Shown piece after piece: positions 1-6,986 of a stretch of 64,000 bases of DNA. Position numbers and translations under genes: made by a program. Where the stretch lies: the NCBI RefSeq assembly GCF_001679485.1, contig NZ_LZOZ01000009.1, positions 38,145-102,144 on the forward strand, given 5' to 3'. How positions within the stretch are numbered: position 1 is the first letter of the stretch; the number at the start of each line of letters is the position of its first letter. This stretch comes from Haemophilus sp. CCUG 60358 (lineage in GTDB: Bacteria; Pseudomonadota; Gammaproteobacteria; Enterobacterales; Pasteurellaceae). A model generated the notes under the pieces. That model saw only the letters and a program-made list of their open reading frames with translations. It did not search any database and had not been told where the DNA came from.

Positions 1-560
1 TAGAAGTAGGAAAAGTATTCGGAGCTTGGATTCAAGACCGCATCAATGAATATGGATTCATTCAAGATGAAGACTACTTCGTCATCACCGAACGCACCAA
101 CGGACGCCCACGCAAGGAATATCACATCACCCTCGATATGGGCAAAGAACTCGGCATGGTAGAAAGAAACGAACGAGGCAGACAAATCCGCCAATACTTC
201 ATCCGTTGCGAAAGAACATTAAAAGCCTTGCAACAACCGCAACAGCTCGCCTTGCCAGAACCTGAGAAATTCACGTTTGAATTTACCGAGTATGAACTTC
301 AACAGCTTGCTTGGTTATGGTTCGCTTTCAAACGTGGCATAGGCACTTTCCAACATATTGAGAGAGCCTTTAACGTTTTAGGCTCAAACATGAGCTCACA
401 AATATACGGACAGGCTTACGAATATTTAAGCGTGCTACGCTCTACCAATCAAATCTTAAACCGCATCACAAGTGATTTTGACATCGACCAGATGACAAAT
501 TGGCGTGTACTGCAACACTTGCGAGACTTTAATCAAAAAGCAGTCAAAATCGACTTCTAA
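1..560 (+). CDS. AntA/AntB-family antirepressor, 5' end missing
   Basis: The frame is open from the window edge (first full codon at 3) and ends at 560, so the start lies upstream. The visible N-terminal part matches the AntA/AntB antirepressor domain: a tryptophan-containing segment ([12 protein letters not shown]), then [14 protein letters not shown], and a C-terminal [11 protein letters not shown] element. Such proteins counteract phage repressors. The C-terminal part, from about codon 80, is closely similar to the C-terminus of the Bro-N protein at 6987-7655 although the N-terminal domains are unrelated, so the two look like domain-swapped paralogues. It resembles the helical tail of P22-type antirepressors, but I am less sure of that name. 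A terminator follows at once. Confidence 0.8.
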   Translation, partial: EVGKVFGAWIQDRINEYGFIQDEDYFVITERTNGRPRKEYHITLDMGKELGMVERNERGRQIRQYFIRCERTLKALQQPQQLALPEPEKFTFEFTEYELQQLAWLWFAFKRGIGTFQHIERAFNVLGSNMSSQIYGQAYEYLSVLRSTNQILNRITSDFDIDQMTNWRVLQHLRDFNQKAVKIDF

Positions 561-569
561 AAACAACGG

Positions 570-610
570 AAAATCCGACCGCACTTTTGAAAAATCGTGT
601 GGCGGATTTT
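570..610 (+). terminator. Stem-loop terminator built on an uptake sequence
   Basis: AAAATCCG(a)CCGCAC pairs imperfectly with GTGTGGCGGATTTT across a short loop and ends in a T run. The left arm contains the uptake core ACCGCACTT at 578-586. Almost the same 39-41 bases recur at 7664-7702 after the Bro-N gene. Confidence 0.6.
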
Positions 611-651
611 TACACCCTAAATTCACCAAATTGACGAAAAAGGAAACAAAA

Positions 652-918
652 ATGCAAAAATTTACTGATGTATTCGCAGAAATCACACGACCTTTAGCAA
701 AGATTGCCTGTGCGATGTTTATCGCCTTTTTGATTGGCGGAATCTCCTATTGTTTTGCAAGCGAGCCAACCGCACTCGAACGAGAAAAAGCAAGAGTGCA
801 ATGGATTGCTGAAAACGGTCAATACCAACCAAATCTAACCGAGCCTGCTAAAGAAGAGTCCCTAGCTTATACAGAACAAAAACAAGCAGAAATTAACCGC
901 ACTTTAGATGGGAAATAA
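652..918 (+). CDS. Small single-pass membrane protein of the prophage
   Basis: This encodes 88 residues. I chose the ATG at 652 because AAGGA lies a few bases upstream, the terminator-like hairpin at 570-610 precedes it, and the upstream extension is a shadow of the antirepressor gene. Residues of about 13-35 form a hydrophobic segment (AKIACAMFIAFLIGG) that is followed by a charged, soluble tail. The stop overlaps the next start as TAATG. I do not recognise a family. A short exported or membrane peptide sits in the equivalent place after the second antirepressor (7736-7855), which suggests that this slot in the module regularly carries a small membrane protein. Confidence 0.6.
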   Translation: MQKFTDVFAEITRPLAKIACAMFIAFLIGGISYCFASEPTALEREKARVQWIAENGQYQPNLTEPAKEESLAYTEQKQAEINRTLDGK

Positions 919-1112
919 TGAAACTGACTTACAAAACCTACGCAGAATCAGCAGTAAAAGCAGAAAAGAAAGGTAATTACCTTGAGGCTGCAAAGAATTG
1001 GGCGGATGCAAAACGTAATACAGCAGTCAAAAAGAATATTGAGTATTGCCAACATCGCATTGATTTTTGCCGAAAACATCACTCTCGATTGAAATCAATG
1101 GGACTGGAGTAA
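918..1112 (+). CDS. ANR-family-like small regulator
   Basis: This encodes 64 residues and begins on the last base of the previous stop codon, so it is translationally coupled. The pattern YKTYAESAVKAEKKGNYLEA...W..A followed by a region ending in EYCQHRIDFCRK resembles the ANR family (AggR-activated regulator relatives) often found in prophages of Haemophilus and enteric bacteria, which act as small negative regulators of AraC-type activators. That assignment is by pattern only. There is no membrane segment. An unrelated helical TPR-like peptide would look similar. Confidence 0.6.
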   Translation: MKLTYKTYAESAVKAEKKGNYLEAAKNWADAKRNTAVKKNIEYCQHRIDFCRKHHSRLKSMGLE

Positions 1113-1116
1113 AGCA

Positions 1117-1410
1117 ATGAAACCTTACGCTAATCACTACTCTCAACTTGATGCAGCTAACCAACGTGAAGTTGATTGGCAAGCAGGCTATGAAATCGCC
1201 TTAGATGAAGTCGCCACGGAAATCGACAACGATTTAAAACAAGGCGACCAAACGCATTATCACGAACTCACGGAACTGTTGTGCGATAACGACAATTTCT
1301 GGCTTGCCATTGGCAGTGGTGCAAGTTATGAGCCTTATAGACAAGAGGCGATTAAGAAAATCGCAGAGCGTGAATTAAACGACAGAATGAATGATTATGA
1401 CCCGGATTAA
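1117..1410 (+). CDS. Hypothetical acidic phage protein
   Basis: This encodes 97 residues, rich in Asp, Glu and His, and starts 4 bases after the ANR-like gene with AAAG spacing. It looks soluble, with no membrane segment or recognisable motif. A repeated Y-x-x-A / E-L-x-D pattern suggests a helical fold. Its position between the regulator and recT places it in the early recombination operon. I do not recognise a family. Confidence 0.6.
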   Translation: MKPYANHYSQLDAANQREVDWQAGYEIALDEVATEIDNDLKQGDQTHYHELTELLCDNDNFWLAIGSGASYEPYRQEAIKKIAERELNDRMNDYDPD

Positions 1411-1422
1411 TGGAGGGGCGAG

Positions 1423-2343
1423 ATGACAAACCAAGTCCAAAATCAACAAAATAAACAGCCACCTGCGCTTAAAACATTTTTTGAAAGTGCGAATGTTCAA
1501 AATAAGATTAAAGAGCTTGTCGGAAAAAATGCGGCCACCTTTGCGACAAGCGTAATGCAAATCGCAAACAGTAACTCAATGCTTAAGACAGCAGACCCAA
1601 TGAGCATTTTTAACGCTGCCTGTATGGCGGCAACGCTTAACCTACCACTTCAAAACGGGCTAGGTTTTGCCTATATCGTGCCCTTTAAGAATAACAAAGA
1701 GCGAAAAGTAGAGGCTCAATTCCAAATTGGATATAAGGGGTTTATTCAGCTTGCTCAACGCTCTGGGCAATTTAAAAGACTGGTGGCTTTGCCAGTATAT
1801 AAAAAACAACTGCTCAAAAAAGACTTTATAAACGGATTTGAGTTTGATTGGGAGCAAGAGCCTGAAAAAGACGAAAATCCAATCGGATATTACGCTTATT
1901 TCCTTTTGGCGAATAACTTCTCTGCCGAGCTTTATATGAGCCACGATGACATCGTTAAACACGCTCAACGTTACAGTCAGACATTTAAGAAAGGCTTTGG
2001 CGTATGGCATGACAATTTTGAGGCGATGGCATTAAAAACCGTAACTAAGTTACTACTATCAAAACAAGCTCCATTATCGGTTGAGATGCAACAAGCAGTA
2101 TTAGCCGACCAAGCCGTTGTGAAAGATGTGGAAAATCAAGAGTTCAACTACACCGACAATATTCAAAATGCCGAATTTGTAGCAGTTGTAGATGATGAAA
2201 CGTTTAACAACTGCAAGCAAAGCATTATCAACGGTGAAACTACTCTACAAGACTTGTGCGATAGTGGTGCTTATGAGTTTAGTCAAGAGCAGATTGCGGA
2301 ATTAGAGGCGGTTGAGAATGGAAATGTACAAACTGAAGGCTAG
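1423..2343 (+). CDS. recT: RecT-family single-strand annealing protein
   Basis: This encodes 306 residues. The core shows RecT hallmarks: MQIANSNSML near residue 45, an ACMAATLNLPLQNGLGFAYIVP segment near 70-90, and QFQIGYKGFIQLAQRSGQF near 105-125. RecT proteins bind single strands made by a phage exonuclease and anneal them to complementary DNA. The next gene, overlapping by 26 bases, encodes that exonuclease and ssb follows, so this is a standard phage recombination cassette. The N-terminal 20 residues are low complexity (Gln/Asn/Pro). A strong GGAGG-like site precedes the ATG. Confidence 0.92.
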   Translation: MTNQVQNQQNKQPPALKTFFESANVQNKIKELVGKNAATFATSVMQIANSNSMLKTADPMSIFNAACMAATLNLPLQNGLGFAYIVPFKNNKERKVEAQFQIGYKGFIQLAQRSGQFKRLVALPVYKKQLLKKDFINGFEFDWEQEPEKDENPIGYYAYFLLANNFSAELYMSHDDIVKHAQRYSQTFKKGFGVWHDNFEAMALKTVTKLLLSKQAPLSVEMQQAVLADQAVVKDVENQEFNYTDNIQNAEFVAVVDDETFNNCKQSIINGETTLQDLCDSGAYEFSQEQIAELEAVENGNVQTEG

Positions 2344-2968
2344 ATGCTCTGGGCTTGCTGATTTAATGGTTAAACCGAAAAGCGGTGGCGGTATATCTGC
2401 CACAGCTAAAAGTGCGGTAAGAAAGATAGTTAAATATGACCTATTTGGCTATCAAGATTTTGAGGGTAACAAGTATACCGAAAAAGGCATTGCACTTGAA
2501 GAACAGGCTATTAAATTAAGCGGTCGCAAGCGTGGGTTGGCGTTAAAGAAAAATGAAGAAAGACGGGAAAACGATTGGATTACTGGTGAATGTGATATTT
2601 ACGTTCCGACCAGAAAGCTGATCATTGATACAAAATGCTCGTGGGATATTGGCTCGCACCCTTTCTTTACAGACGAGGCGGAAGAAAAAGCTAAGAAATC
2701 CGGTTATACAATCCAAATGCAAGGTTATATGTGGCTATGGGATTGTGAAGAGGCTCAAATTGACTTTGTCCTCCTCCCCACTCCTTATGACCAATTATCA
2801 AGCTATGACGACCCGACACGGTACATTGATTTAGTGGAGCAAATACCACAATCAAAACGCATTACAACTGTTACGGTTAAGCGTGATGACAAAATCATCG
2901 AAGAAATCAAAGAGCGAGTTAATGCAGCTCAAGAATATTATCAACAACTCATACAGGAGATGAGCTAA
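2318..2968 (+). CDS. YqaJ-like viral exonuclease
   Basis: This encodes 216 residues from the ATG at 2318. An in-frame TTG at 2312 is less likely because the ribosome site AGAGG at 2304-2308 is correctly spaced for 2318. Motifs of the PD-(D/E)XK exonuclease fold are visible: a [14 protein letters not shown] helix around residue 60, then TGECDIY and LIIDTKCS around residues 90-105, and a [12 protein letters not shown] segment. It resects double-stranded ends to feed RecT, with which it overlaps, and its stop overlaps the ssb start. Confidence 0.85.
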   Translation: MEMYKLKARCSGLADLMVKPKSGGGISATAKSAVRKIVKYDLFGYQDFEGNKYTEKGIALEEQAIKLSGRKRGLALKKNEERRENDWITGECDIYVPTRKLIIDTKCSWDIGSHPFFTDEAEEKAKKSGYTIQMQGYMWLWDCEEAQIDFVLLPTPYDQLSSYDDPTRYIDLVEQIPQSKRITTVTVKRDDKIIEEIKERVNAAQEYYQQLIQEMS

Positions 2969-3399
2969 TGGCTGGAATTAATAAGGTAATTATCGTGGGC
3001 TTTTTAGGAAATGACCCAGAAATCCGCACAATGCCAAACGGTGAGCAAGTAGCAAACATTACAGTGGCAACAAGTGAAAGCTGGACTGACAAGAATACCG
3101 GTGAGAAAAAAACTCAAACAGAATGGCATCGCATTGTACTCTACCGCAGATTAGCTGAAATCGCAGGTCAATATCTTACCAAAGGCTCGCAAGTCTATAT
3201 TGAGGGGCGATTAAAAACCCGTAAATGGCAAGATAGCAACGGACAAGACCGTTACACTACAGAAATTCAAGGTGATAACTTACAGATGTTAGGCGGTCGC
3301 CAAGATGAGCCTAAACAAGCAAAACCAAGTAAAGCAAAACATGAGCCATTAAGTGCAATGGCTGAACAAGATGATCTTTCAGACGGGATTCCGTTCTAG
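2968..3399 (+). CDS. ssb: Single-stranded DNA-binding protein (phage copy)
   Basis: This encodes 143 residues, starting on the last base of the exonuclease stop. The N-terminal 105 residues form the OB-fold of bacterial SSB ([52 protein letters not shown]). A short linker leads to the acidic tip DDLSDGIPF, which recruits replication and repair partners. It is shorter than a typical chromosomal SSB because the linker is short, and it completes the recT-exo-ssb cassette. Confidence 0.93.
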   Translation: MAGINKVIIVGFLGNDPEIRTMPNGEQVANITVATSESWTDKNTGEKKTQTEWHRIVLYRRLAEIAGQYLTKGSQVYIEGRLKTRKWQDSNGQDRYTTEIQGDNLQMLGGRQDEPKQAKPSKAKHEPLSAMAEQDDLSDGIPF

Positions 3400-3408
3400 G
3401 GGTGAGTT

Positions 3409-3588
3409 ATGAGTAAGAAAATAACTCTAACGTCCATTACTGGCGAGCTTGGTGAGATTTATGTTGATGAAATAGAAAGCGTAGATGTTGTAAATAACTT
3501 AACTTTCATAGTGACAAAAGATGGTTTTGCCTTTCACGTAAAAGAAAGTAAAAGCCGAGTGTTAAAAATGATTGAGACCGCCAAATAA
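3409..3588 (+). CDS. Small hypothetical protein, 59 residues
   Basis: The ORF starts 9 bases after the ssb stop behind GGGGTGAG, a good ribosome site, and codes for a compact alternating beta-type sequence (KITLTSITGELGEIYVDEIESV, then a second half ending KMIETAK). It is in the same orientation and spacing as its neighbours, and its stop lies within the terminator stem that follows. I do not recognise a family. Confidence 0.6.
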   Translation: MSKKITLTSITGELGEIYVDEIESVDVVNNLTFIVTKDGFAFHVKESKSRVLKMIETAK

Positions 3589-3602
3589 GGCGGTTTTCTT
3601 TT
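3576..3602 (+). terminator. Intrinsic terminator after the recombination cassette
   Basis: ACCGCC / GGCGGT stem around the loop AAATAA, then TTTTCTTTT. The left arm overlaps the last codons of the 59-residue ORF. Confidence 0.75.
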
Positions 3603-3611
3603 AGGTGAATC

Positions 3612-3749
3612 ATGAACAAAGAACAAGCAGAACACGAATTAGCGGAACTTCACGAAAAAGAACGGAGTTTAGAAAAAGCTCTTGAGATTGTGCGTGAGAA
3701 AATCCGTGAATTAGTTAATTACACAGATAAGAATAAGGAACAGAAATGA
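3612..3749 (+). CDS. Small coiled-coil protein, 45 residues
   Basis: The ORF is nearly all Glu, Lys, Leu and Ala with a heptad-like pattern (ELAELHEKERSLEKALEIVREKIRE, quoted in part), so a coiled coil is likely. The TTAGGTGA ribosome site is well placed. Its stop overlaps the next ATG as ATGA, a sign of coupled translation. Its function is unknown. Confidence 0.55.
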   Translation: MNKEQAEHELAELHEKERSLEKALEIVREKIRELVNYTDKNKEQK

Positions 3750-4306
3750 AACCAAATTTTAGATATTTTAAATGCAAATTAGACGTTGAGCCTATTAAAT
3801 CATTAGATGAGCAATGGCGGAAAGATAGAGAGGTCAGAGATAAAAAACTTGACGCTATTTTTGACACTATCCCATTTTATGAATGCTGGAGAGGAAGTGA
3901 ACGTAATATATTTGGAATTGTTTGTAGTTTAGATAGCGATGAATTTGCCAAAATAAAAGAGGATAAGACCTATAAATTTGAAATAGTTGAAAATGAGAAA
4001 GTTGTCATCACTGGAAATGGCAGAACAAAAGCTGGTAAGGAATTTAACGCTAAAATTCAAAGCATTAGAGATATTTTAAATCAATATCCAAGCTTTAATG
4101 ATTTTATGTTGCGAAAATTAAAACTTACTTGCTGGGTGTTTGGCTATCGCACTGGTTATGTGTCGGTATGTGGTGTTGCAAGTGGCTACTTTATCGTATC
4201 AATACCAGAAAAATCAGAGGGTTTTGGTGGTGATAAATTTCCAGAAATCCCAGAGTGCCTAATCGAAATTAAACAAAGCGAGTTTCTTGCTTTACAAGGT
4301 AAGTGA
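3746..4306 (+). CDS. Hypothetical phage protein, 186 residues
   Basis: This is a soluble protein of mixed alpha/beta character with no motif I can name. It starts in a 4-base overlap with the coiled-coil ORF. The first 60 residues are charged with a WRKDREVRDKKL helix; later parts include KYKFEIVENEK-like beta strands and a Cys/Gly-rich stretch (YVSVCGVASGYFIV) near residue 140 that could be a buried strand pair. It lies between DNA-handling genes of the prophage. Confidence 0.6.
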   Translation: MKPNFRYFKCKLDVEPIKSLDEQWRKDREVRDKKLDAIFDTIPFYECWRGSERNIFGIVCSLDSDEFAKIKEDKTYKFEIVENEKVVITGNGRTKAGKEFNAKIQSIRDILNQYPSFNDFMLRKLKLTCWVFGYRTGYVSVCGVASGYFIVSIPEKSEGFGGDKFPEIPECLIEIKQSEFLALQGK

Positions 4307-4339
4307 GCGGTAATAAAAAATAAATGATAGTTGATCAAT

Positions 4340-4492
4340 ATGGAAACCGTATTAAATATGATGATTGCCGATCTAATCATTCTTTATACTCTTATTATTT
4401 TTAATAGGCACCAAAAAAGAAAGTTATCGGAAGAAGCTTTCTTTTTTAATTTGAAAATATGGCTTATCTCTCGTGGAGTAAAAGATGTTTAG
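4340..4492 (+). CDS. Possible small membrane protein, 50 residues
   Basis: The ORF has a hydrophobic N-terminal half (MMIADLIILYTLIIF) followed by a basic half, so it would be a single-pass protein. It overlaps the next start (4485) by 8 bases, a common coupling arrangement. Against it, no good ribosome site precedes the ATG, and a terminator-like hairpin (4413-4447) lies inside it. It may be non-coding. Confidence 0.35.
   Translation: METVLNMMIADLIILYTLIIFNRHQKRKLSEEAFFFNLKIWLISRGVKDV
4413..4447 (+). terminator. AT-rich terminator-like hairpin
   Basis: AAAAAAGAAAG pairs with CTTTCTTTTTT around a 13-base loop and ends in a T run. It could stop transcription before the 4485 gene or be read through as part of the small ORF. 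Confidence 0.45.
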
Positions 4493-4697
4493 ACAGGACG
4501 TACAAGTATCAAATGGCAAAAGATACGTTGTCATTGAGTGCCAATTTGGACGTGAGTGGGGAATGGTTAGAGAGACGAGGGAAACAGTCAGCGAGGGAGA
4601 GGCATTGGAAATCGTCCAATATTGGATTAAGTACAAAAGAATAAAACCAGAGCAAATTATGGTCATTGAAGTGCCTGATATTTGCAAACCGTGGTGA
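4485..4697 (+). CDS. Hypothetical phage protein, 70 residues
   Basis: This is a small, charged, soluble protein (start ATG 4485 behind CGTGGAG). It has beta strands at the start (VQVSNGKRYVVIECQ) and a helix in the middle (SEGEALEIVQYWIKYKRI). No family is recognised. A GC-containing terminator follows within 25 bases, so it is the last gene of its transcription unit. Confidence 0.55.
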   Translation: MFRQDVQVSNGKRYVVIECQFGREWGMVRETRETVSEGEALEIVQYWIKYKRIKPEQIMVIEVPDICKPW

Positions 4698-4718
4698 ATT
4701 AATATTTAACAACCCAAT

Positions 4719-4747
4719 AGGCACTCACTTGGAGCGCCTTTTGTTTT
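4719..4747 (+). terminator. Intrinsic terminator
   Basis: AGGC-CTC pairs with GAG-GCCT with one mismatch, followed by TTTTGTTTT. It separates the 70-residue gene from the methyltransferase gene. Confidence 0.6.
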
Positions 4748-4759
4748 AAAGGAGATAAG

Positions 4760-5239
4760 ATGAAACCAATTCTAGATGCTTGCTGTGGCGGTAGAATGTT
4801 TTACTTTGATAAGGATAATCCAAATGTACTTTTTGCAGATATAAGAAAACAAAAACTAAGTTTTAAGGATCGTGACAAAATTAGACATTTAGAAGTATCG
4901 CCTGATGTGATCCATGACTTCACTGATATGCCATACCCTGATAAATCTTTCAAATGCGTTATTTTTGACCCTCCTCACTTAATAAAAGGCGGTGACAAAT
5001 CTTGGTTAGTCAAAAAATACGGACGGCTTGACGAGGATTGGCGAACGCAGCTTAAAAAAGGTTTTGACGAGTGCATGAGGGTATTAGACGACGGCGGCAC
5101 GCTAATTTTTAAATGGGCCGAAACTCAAATTACAGTAAAAGAGATTTTATCCGCAATTGGGGCAACACCTATTATCGGACATAAATCCGGTAGGCTAAAT
5201 AATACGCATTGGATGTTGTTTGTTAAGTGTGTTAGTTGA
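4760..5239 (+). CDS. Phage SAM-dependent DNA methyltransferase-like protein
   Basis: This encodes 159 residues. The N-terminus (ILDACCGGRMFYF) fits the glycine-rich SAM-binding motif, and VIFDPPHL near residue 75 fits the DPPY-type catalytic motif of amino-methyltransferases with H in place of Y/W. A GYRVLDDGG-like stretch (MRVLDDGGTLIFKW) near residue 115 is the usual strand-4/5 region. There is no clear target-recognition domain, and the length is short for a restriction-modification methylase, so it is probably a solitary phage enzyme that modifies phage DNA or RNA. An AAAGGAG site precedes it. The substrate cannot be told from the sequence. Confidence 0.75.
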   Translation: MKPILDACCGGRMFYFDKDNPNVLFADIRKQKLSFKDRDKIRHLEVSPDVIHDFTDMPYPDKSFKCVIFDPPHLIKGGDKSWLVKKYGRLDEDWRTQLKKGFDECMRVLDDGGTLIFKWAETQITVKEILSAIGATPIIGHKSGRLNNTHWMLFVKCVS

Positions 5240-5257
5240 TTAATTGGAGATGACAAA

Positions 5258-5782
5258 ATGACCAAATATTTTTCAGTAGATATATCAAACGATATCCACA
5301 TTATTAATTTGTGTGAAACATTAGAGCAAGCAAGAGAGACTTGTTTGGCTGGCGCTGTCGAGGCTCACGAATTTGCAGACGACATGGACGAATACGAAAA
5401 TTATGAGAGTAATGATTTACCGTATGCCGTTTATGGTGTGGTTTTAGGTAAGGCCGAATGCAAGAAAAAAACGTTAACCGAAGAGGAGAAAGATGAGCGT
5501 TGTTCCGATTTTGATTACGTCCTTGAAAAACCAGAAATTGTAGATTATCCGAAAGATGACGACTGGATTAAGTGTAGTGATAGATTGCCTCCGGTCAACG
5601 AGGACGGCGAGAGTTGCTCTGTTTTGCTTTATGGTATGGATATACTTAGTGACTTTGGATCTCATCAGTTTATTGGGTACTTGATGGAGGGTAAGTTTTA
5701 TTGCGATGACGGAAATAGTCCACATCAATGCTATTACGTCTCTCACTGGCAACCACTTCCAGAACCGCCGAAAGATGAATAG
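5258..5782 (+). CDS. DUF551-domain phage protein
   Basis: This encodes 174 residues. The C-terminal 75 residues match DUF551: DDDWIKCSDRLPP, a central SVLLYG strand, and the closing YVSHWQPLPEPP. The N-terminal 100 residues are acidic and unassigned. DUF551 proteins are common in Pasteurellaceae and enteric prophages but have no known biochemical role. It follows the methyltransferase by 18 bases with GGAGATG as ribosome site. Confidence 0.75.
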   Translation: MTKYFSVDISNDIHIINLCETLEQARETCLAGAVEAHEFADDMDEYENYESNDLPYAVYGVVLGKAECKKKTLTEEEKDERCSDFDYVLEKPEIVDYPKDDDWIKCSDRLPPVNEDGESCSVLLYGMDILSDFGSHQFIGYLMEGKFYCDDGNSPHQCYYVSHWQPLPEPPKDE

Positions 5783-5838
5783 CTTTCGCCTCTATAACTA
5801 TTTTCGTTAAGGAAGAAGATTTATAGAATTGATTTACA

Positions 5839-5867
5839 TTGACACCGCCCTTACTTCGGATTAAGAT
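5839..5867 (+). promoter_or_regulatory. Strong sigma-70 promoter
   Basis: TTGACA at 5839-5844, 17 bases, then TAAGAT at 5862-5867. It points at the 5940 gene, but an intrinsic terminator (5894-5917) begins only about 20 bases past the expected start of transcription. Confidence 0.65.
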
Positions 5868-5893
5868 AACAGTACTTTAAATAGAAAGTCGAT

Positions 5894-5917
5894 AGCCACA
5901 ATTAAGTGGCTTTTTTT
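5894..5917 (+). terminator. Intrinsic terminator in the 5940 gene leader
   Basis: AGCCAC / GTGGCT stem, six-base loop, then seven Ts. It lies between the promoter at 5839 and the ribosome site (AGGAGCGG) of the gene at 5940, so it may act as an attenuator, or it may simply close the upstream unit. Confidence 0.7.
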
Positions 5918-5939
5918 GTATCTAAATCCAGGAGCGGTT

Positions 5940-6737
5940 ATGGTAGCTGAAGCACATTACACGATAGACAAAAATATGAAACTACTCATTGAAATCGATA
6001 ATAGCGAACCATTACAACTCTCTACTTTTTGCCAAAGTATGGAAGGCATCGCAGCAGAATATCGCCAATTTATCCAAGATAATAAAATTGACATAGAGCC
6101 TTGTGAACAGCACATCTATGTTGAAAAAATAACGCAAGGATGTTTTCTTGTTGAGCTTGCCGCATTAGTTTCAAGCACCTATCCCCTCATAGAACAAGCA
6201 AATGCCATTTTAGAATTTGGAGGACATCTCAAAATGATTTTTGATTGGGCAATGAATAAAGGAGAAAGACCTGAACGACTCACACCGACAATGTTAAAAA
6301 ATGCGAGCAATATTTTAGAGCCGATTGCAATCGACCCCAAAGCGCAATTTAACCTTCAAGTAACGGATAATAAGGGCGATGTTCATATTCACCTGCACGG
6401 TGACAATACTTTAGCAGGATTAGCTCAAAACAATATTAATCGTGAACTAAGACTACTGAAAGAGCGTGACGATAACACCTTACACAATACTCCGCTATAT
6501 TGGTCATCAACTGCTGATGCACAAAGTAAAGCACAAGATCGGGCTATTATCCCTGCAGTATCTAACAAACCTGTAAGAGTAAAATTTGAAGATAAAACCC
6601 TCAAAGAAAAGATGATCTTAAATGAAGAATACCCTTATCATAAGATTTTCTTAGTGGATGTATTGGTTGAATACATTGATGAAGAACCGGTAATTTACAA
6701 AATCCTAAGACTAAACAGCTCAATGAATAAAATCTAA
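5940..6737 (+). CDS. Uncharacterised prophage protein, 265 residues
   Basis: I take the ATG at 5940 because a near-ideal AGGAGCGG precedes it; an in-frame TTG at 5916 falls in the terminator T run. The protein is soluble. The N-terminal third alternates strands and helices (residues 1-75). A more hydrophobic stretch (CFLVELAALVSSTYPLIEQANAIL, quoted in part) lies near residues 70-95, and a HIHLHGD stretch near residue 155 could bind metal. No family is recognised. It has its own promoter and is followed by a second promoter, so it is probably a single-gene lysogenic or accessory unit. Confidence 0.6.
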   Translation: MVAEAHYTIDKNMKLLIEIDNSEPLQLSTFCQSMEGIAAEYRQFIQDNKIDIEPCEQHIYVEKITQGCFLVELAALVSSTYPLIEQANAILEFGGHLKMIFDWAMNKGERPERLTPTMLKNASNILEPIAIDPKAQFNLQVTDNKGDVHIHLHGDNTLAGLAQNNINRELRLLKERDDNTLHNTPLYWSSTADAQSKAQDRAIIPAVSNKPVRVKFEDKTLKEKMILNEEYPYHKIFLVDVLVEYIDEEPVIYKILRLNSSMNKI

Positions 6738-6766
6738 TTGACAGCTGTAAAAAACTAAAATACTAT
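6738..6766 (+). promoter_or_regulatory. Sigma-70 promoter of a small RNA
   Basis: TTGACA at 6738-6743, a 17-base spacer, TACTAT at 6761-6766. It starts on the base right after the stop codon of the 5940 gene. Confidence 0.75.
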
Positions 6767-6772
6767 TCGCCT

Positions 6773-6839
6773 TAAGGTGTCGAAACCTCAATATGTTCAA
6801 GGCGGATAGTTCAACTGATCGCCGCAAGGCGATTTTTTT
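6773..6839 (+). ncRNA. Probable small RNA upstream of the Bro-N gene
   Basis: It begins at the expected transcription start (about 6773) and ends in an intrinsic terminator (ATCGCC 6818-6823, GGCGAT 6828-6833, then Ts), giving about 67 nt. CGCCTT near its 5' end can pair with AAGGCG at 6799-6804, and AGGT/ACCT make an inner stem. There is no plausible coding frame. The element GTTCAAGG (6795-6802) can pair with CCTTGAAC (6910-6917) in the downstream leader. By location before an antirepressor-type gene it recalls the C4 antisense RNAs of phages P1/P7, but sequence homology is not shown. Confidence 0.55.
6818..6839 (+). terminator. Intrinsic terminator of the small RNA
   Basis: GATCGCC-GCAA-GGCGAT stem-loop followed by seven Ts. 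Confidence 0.8.
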
Positions 6840-6859
6840 ATATCCGTAATCCTGACTAT

Positions 6860-6980
6860 GTCGGGAGGGCGACTAATACAATACCTTCGGGAAATACGTC
6901 CAGCCCTTTCCTTGAACGGGGTTTTCGAACCTCCCGACGCCACTGTCGAAAGTGGCTTGTTCAACAAATAGTTCAAGGAT
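6860..6980 (+). promoter_or_regulatory. Folded mRNA leader of the Bro-N gene
   Basis: A perfect 9-base-pair outer stem (GTCGGGAGG 6860-6868 with CCTCCCGAC 6930-6938) encloses smaller hairpins (ACCTTCGGG; GCCC with GGGG). It is directly followed by a second hairpin (GCCAC 6939-6943 with GTGGC 6952-6956). The internal CCTTGAAC (6910-6917) is the exact complement of GTTCAAGG (6971-6978), which contains the AAGGA ribosome site of the gene starting at 6987. The leader can therefore hide its own ribosome site, and the upstream small RNA carries the same GTTCAAGG and could compete for the pairing. Confidence 0.55.
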
Positions 6981-6986
6981 TACAAA

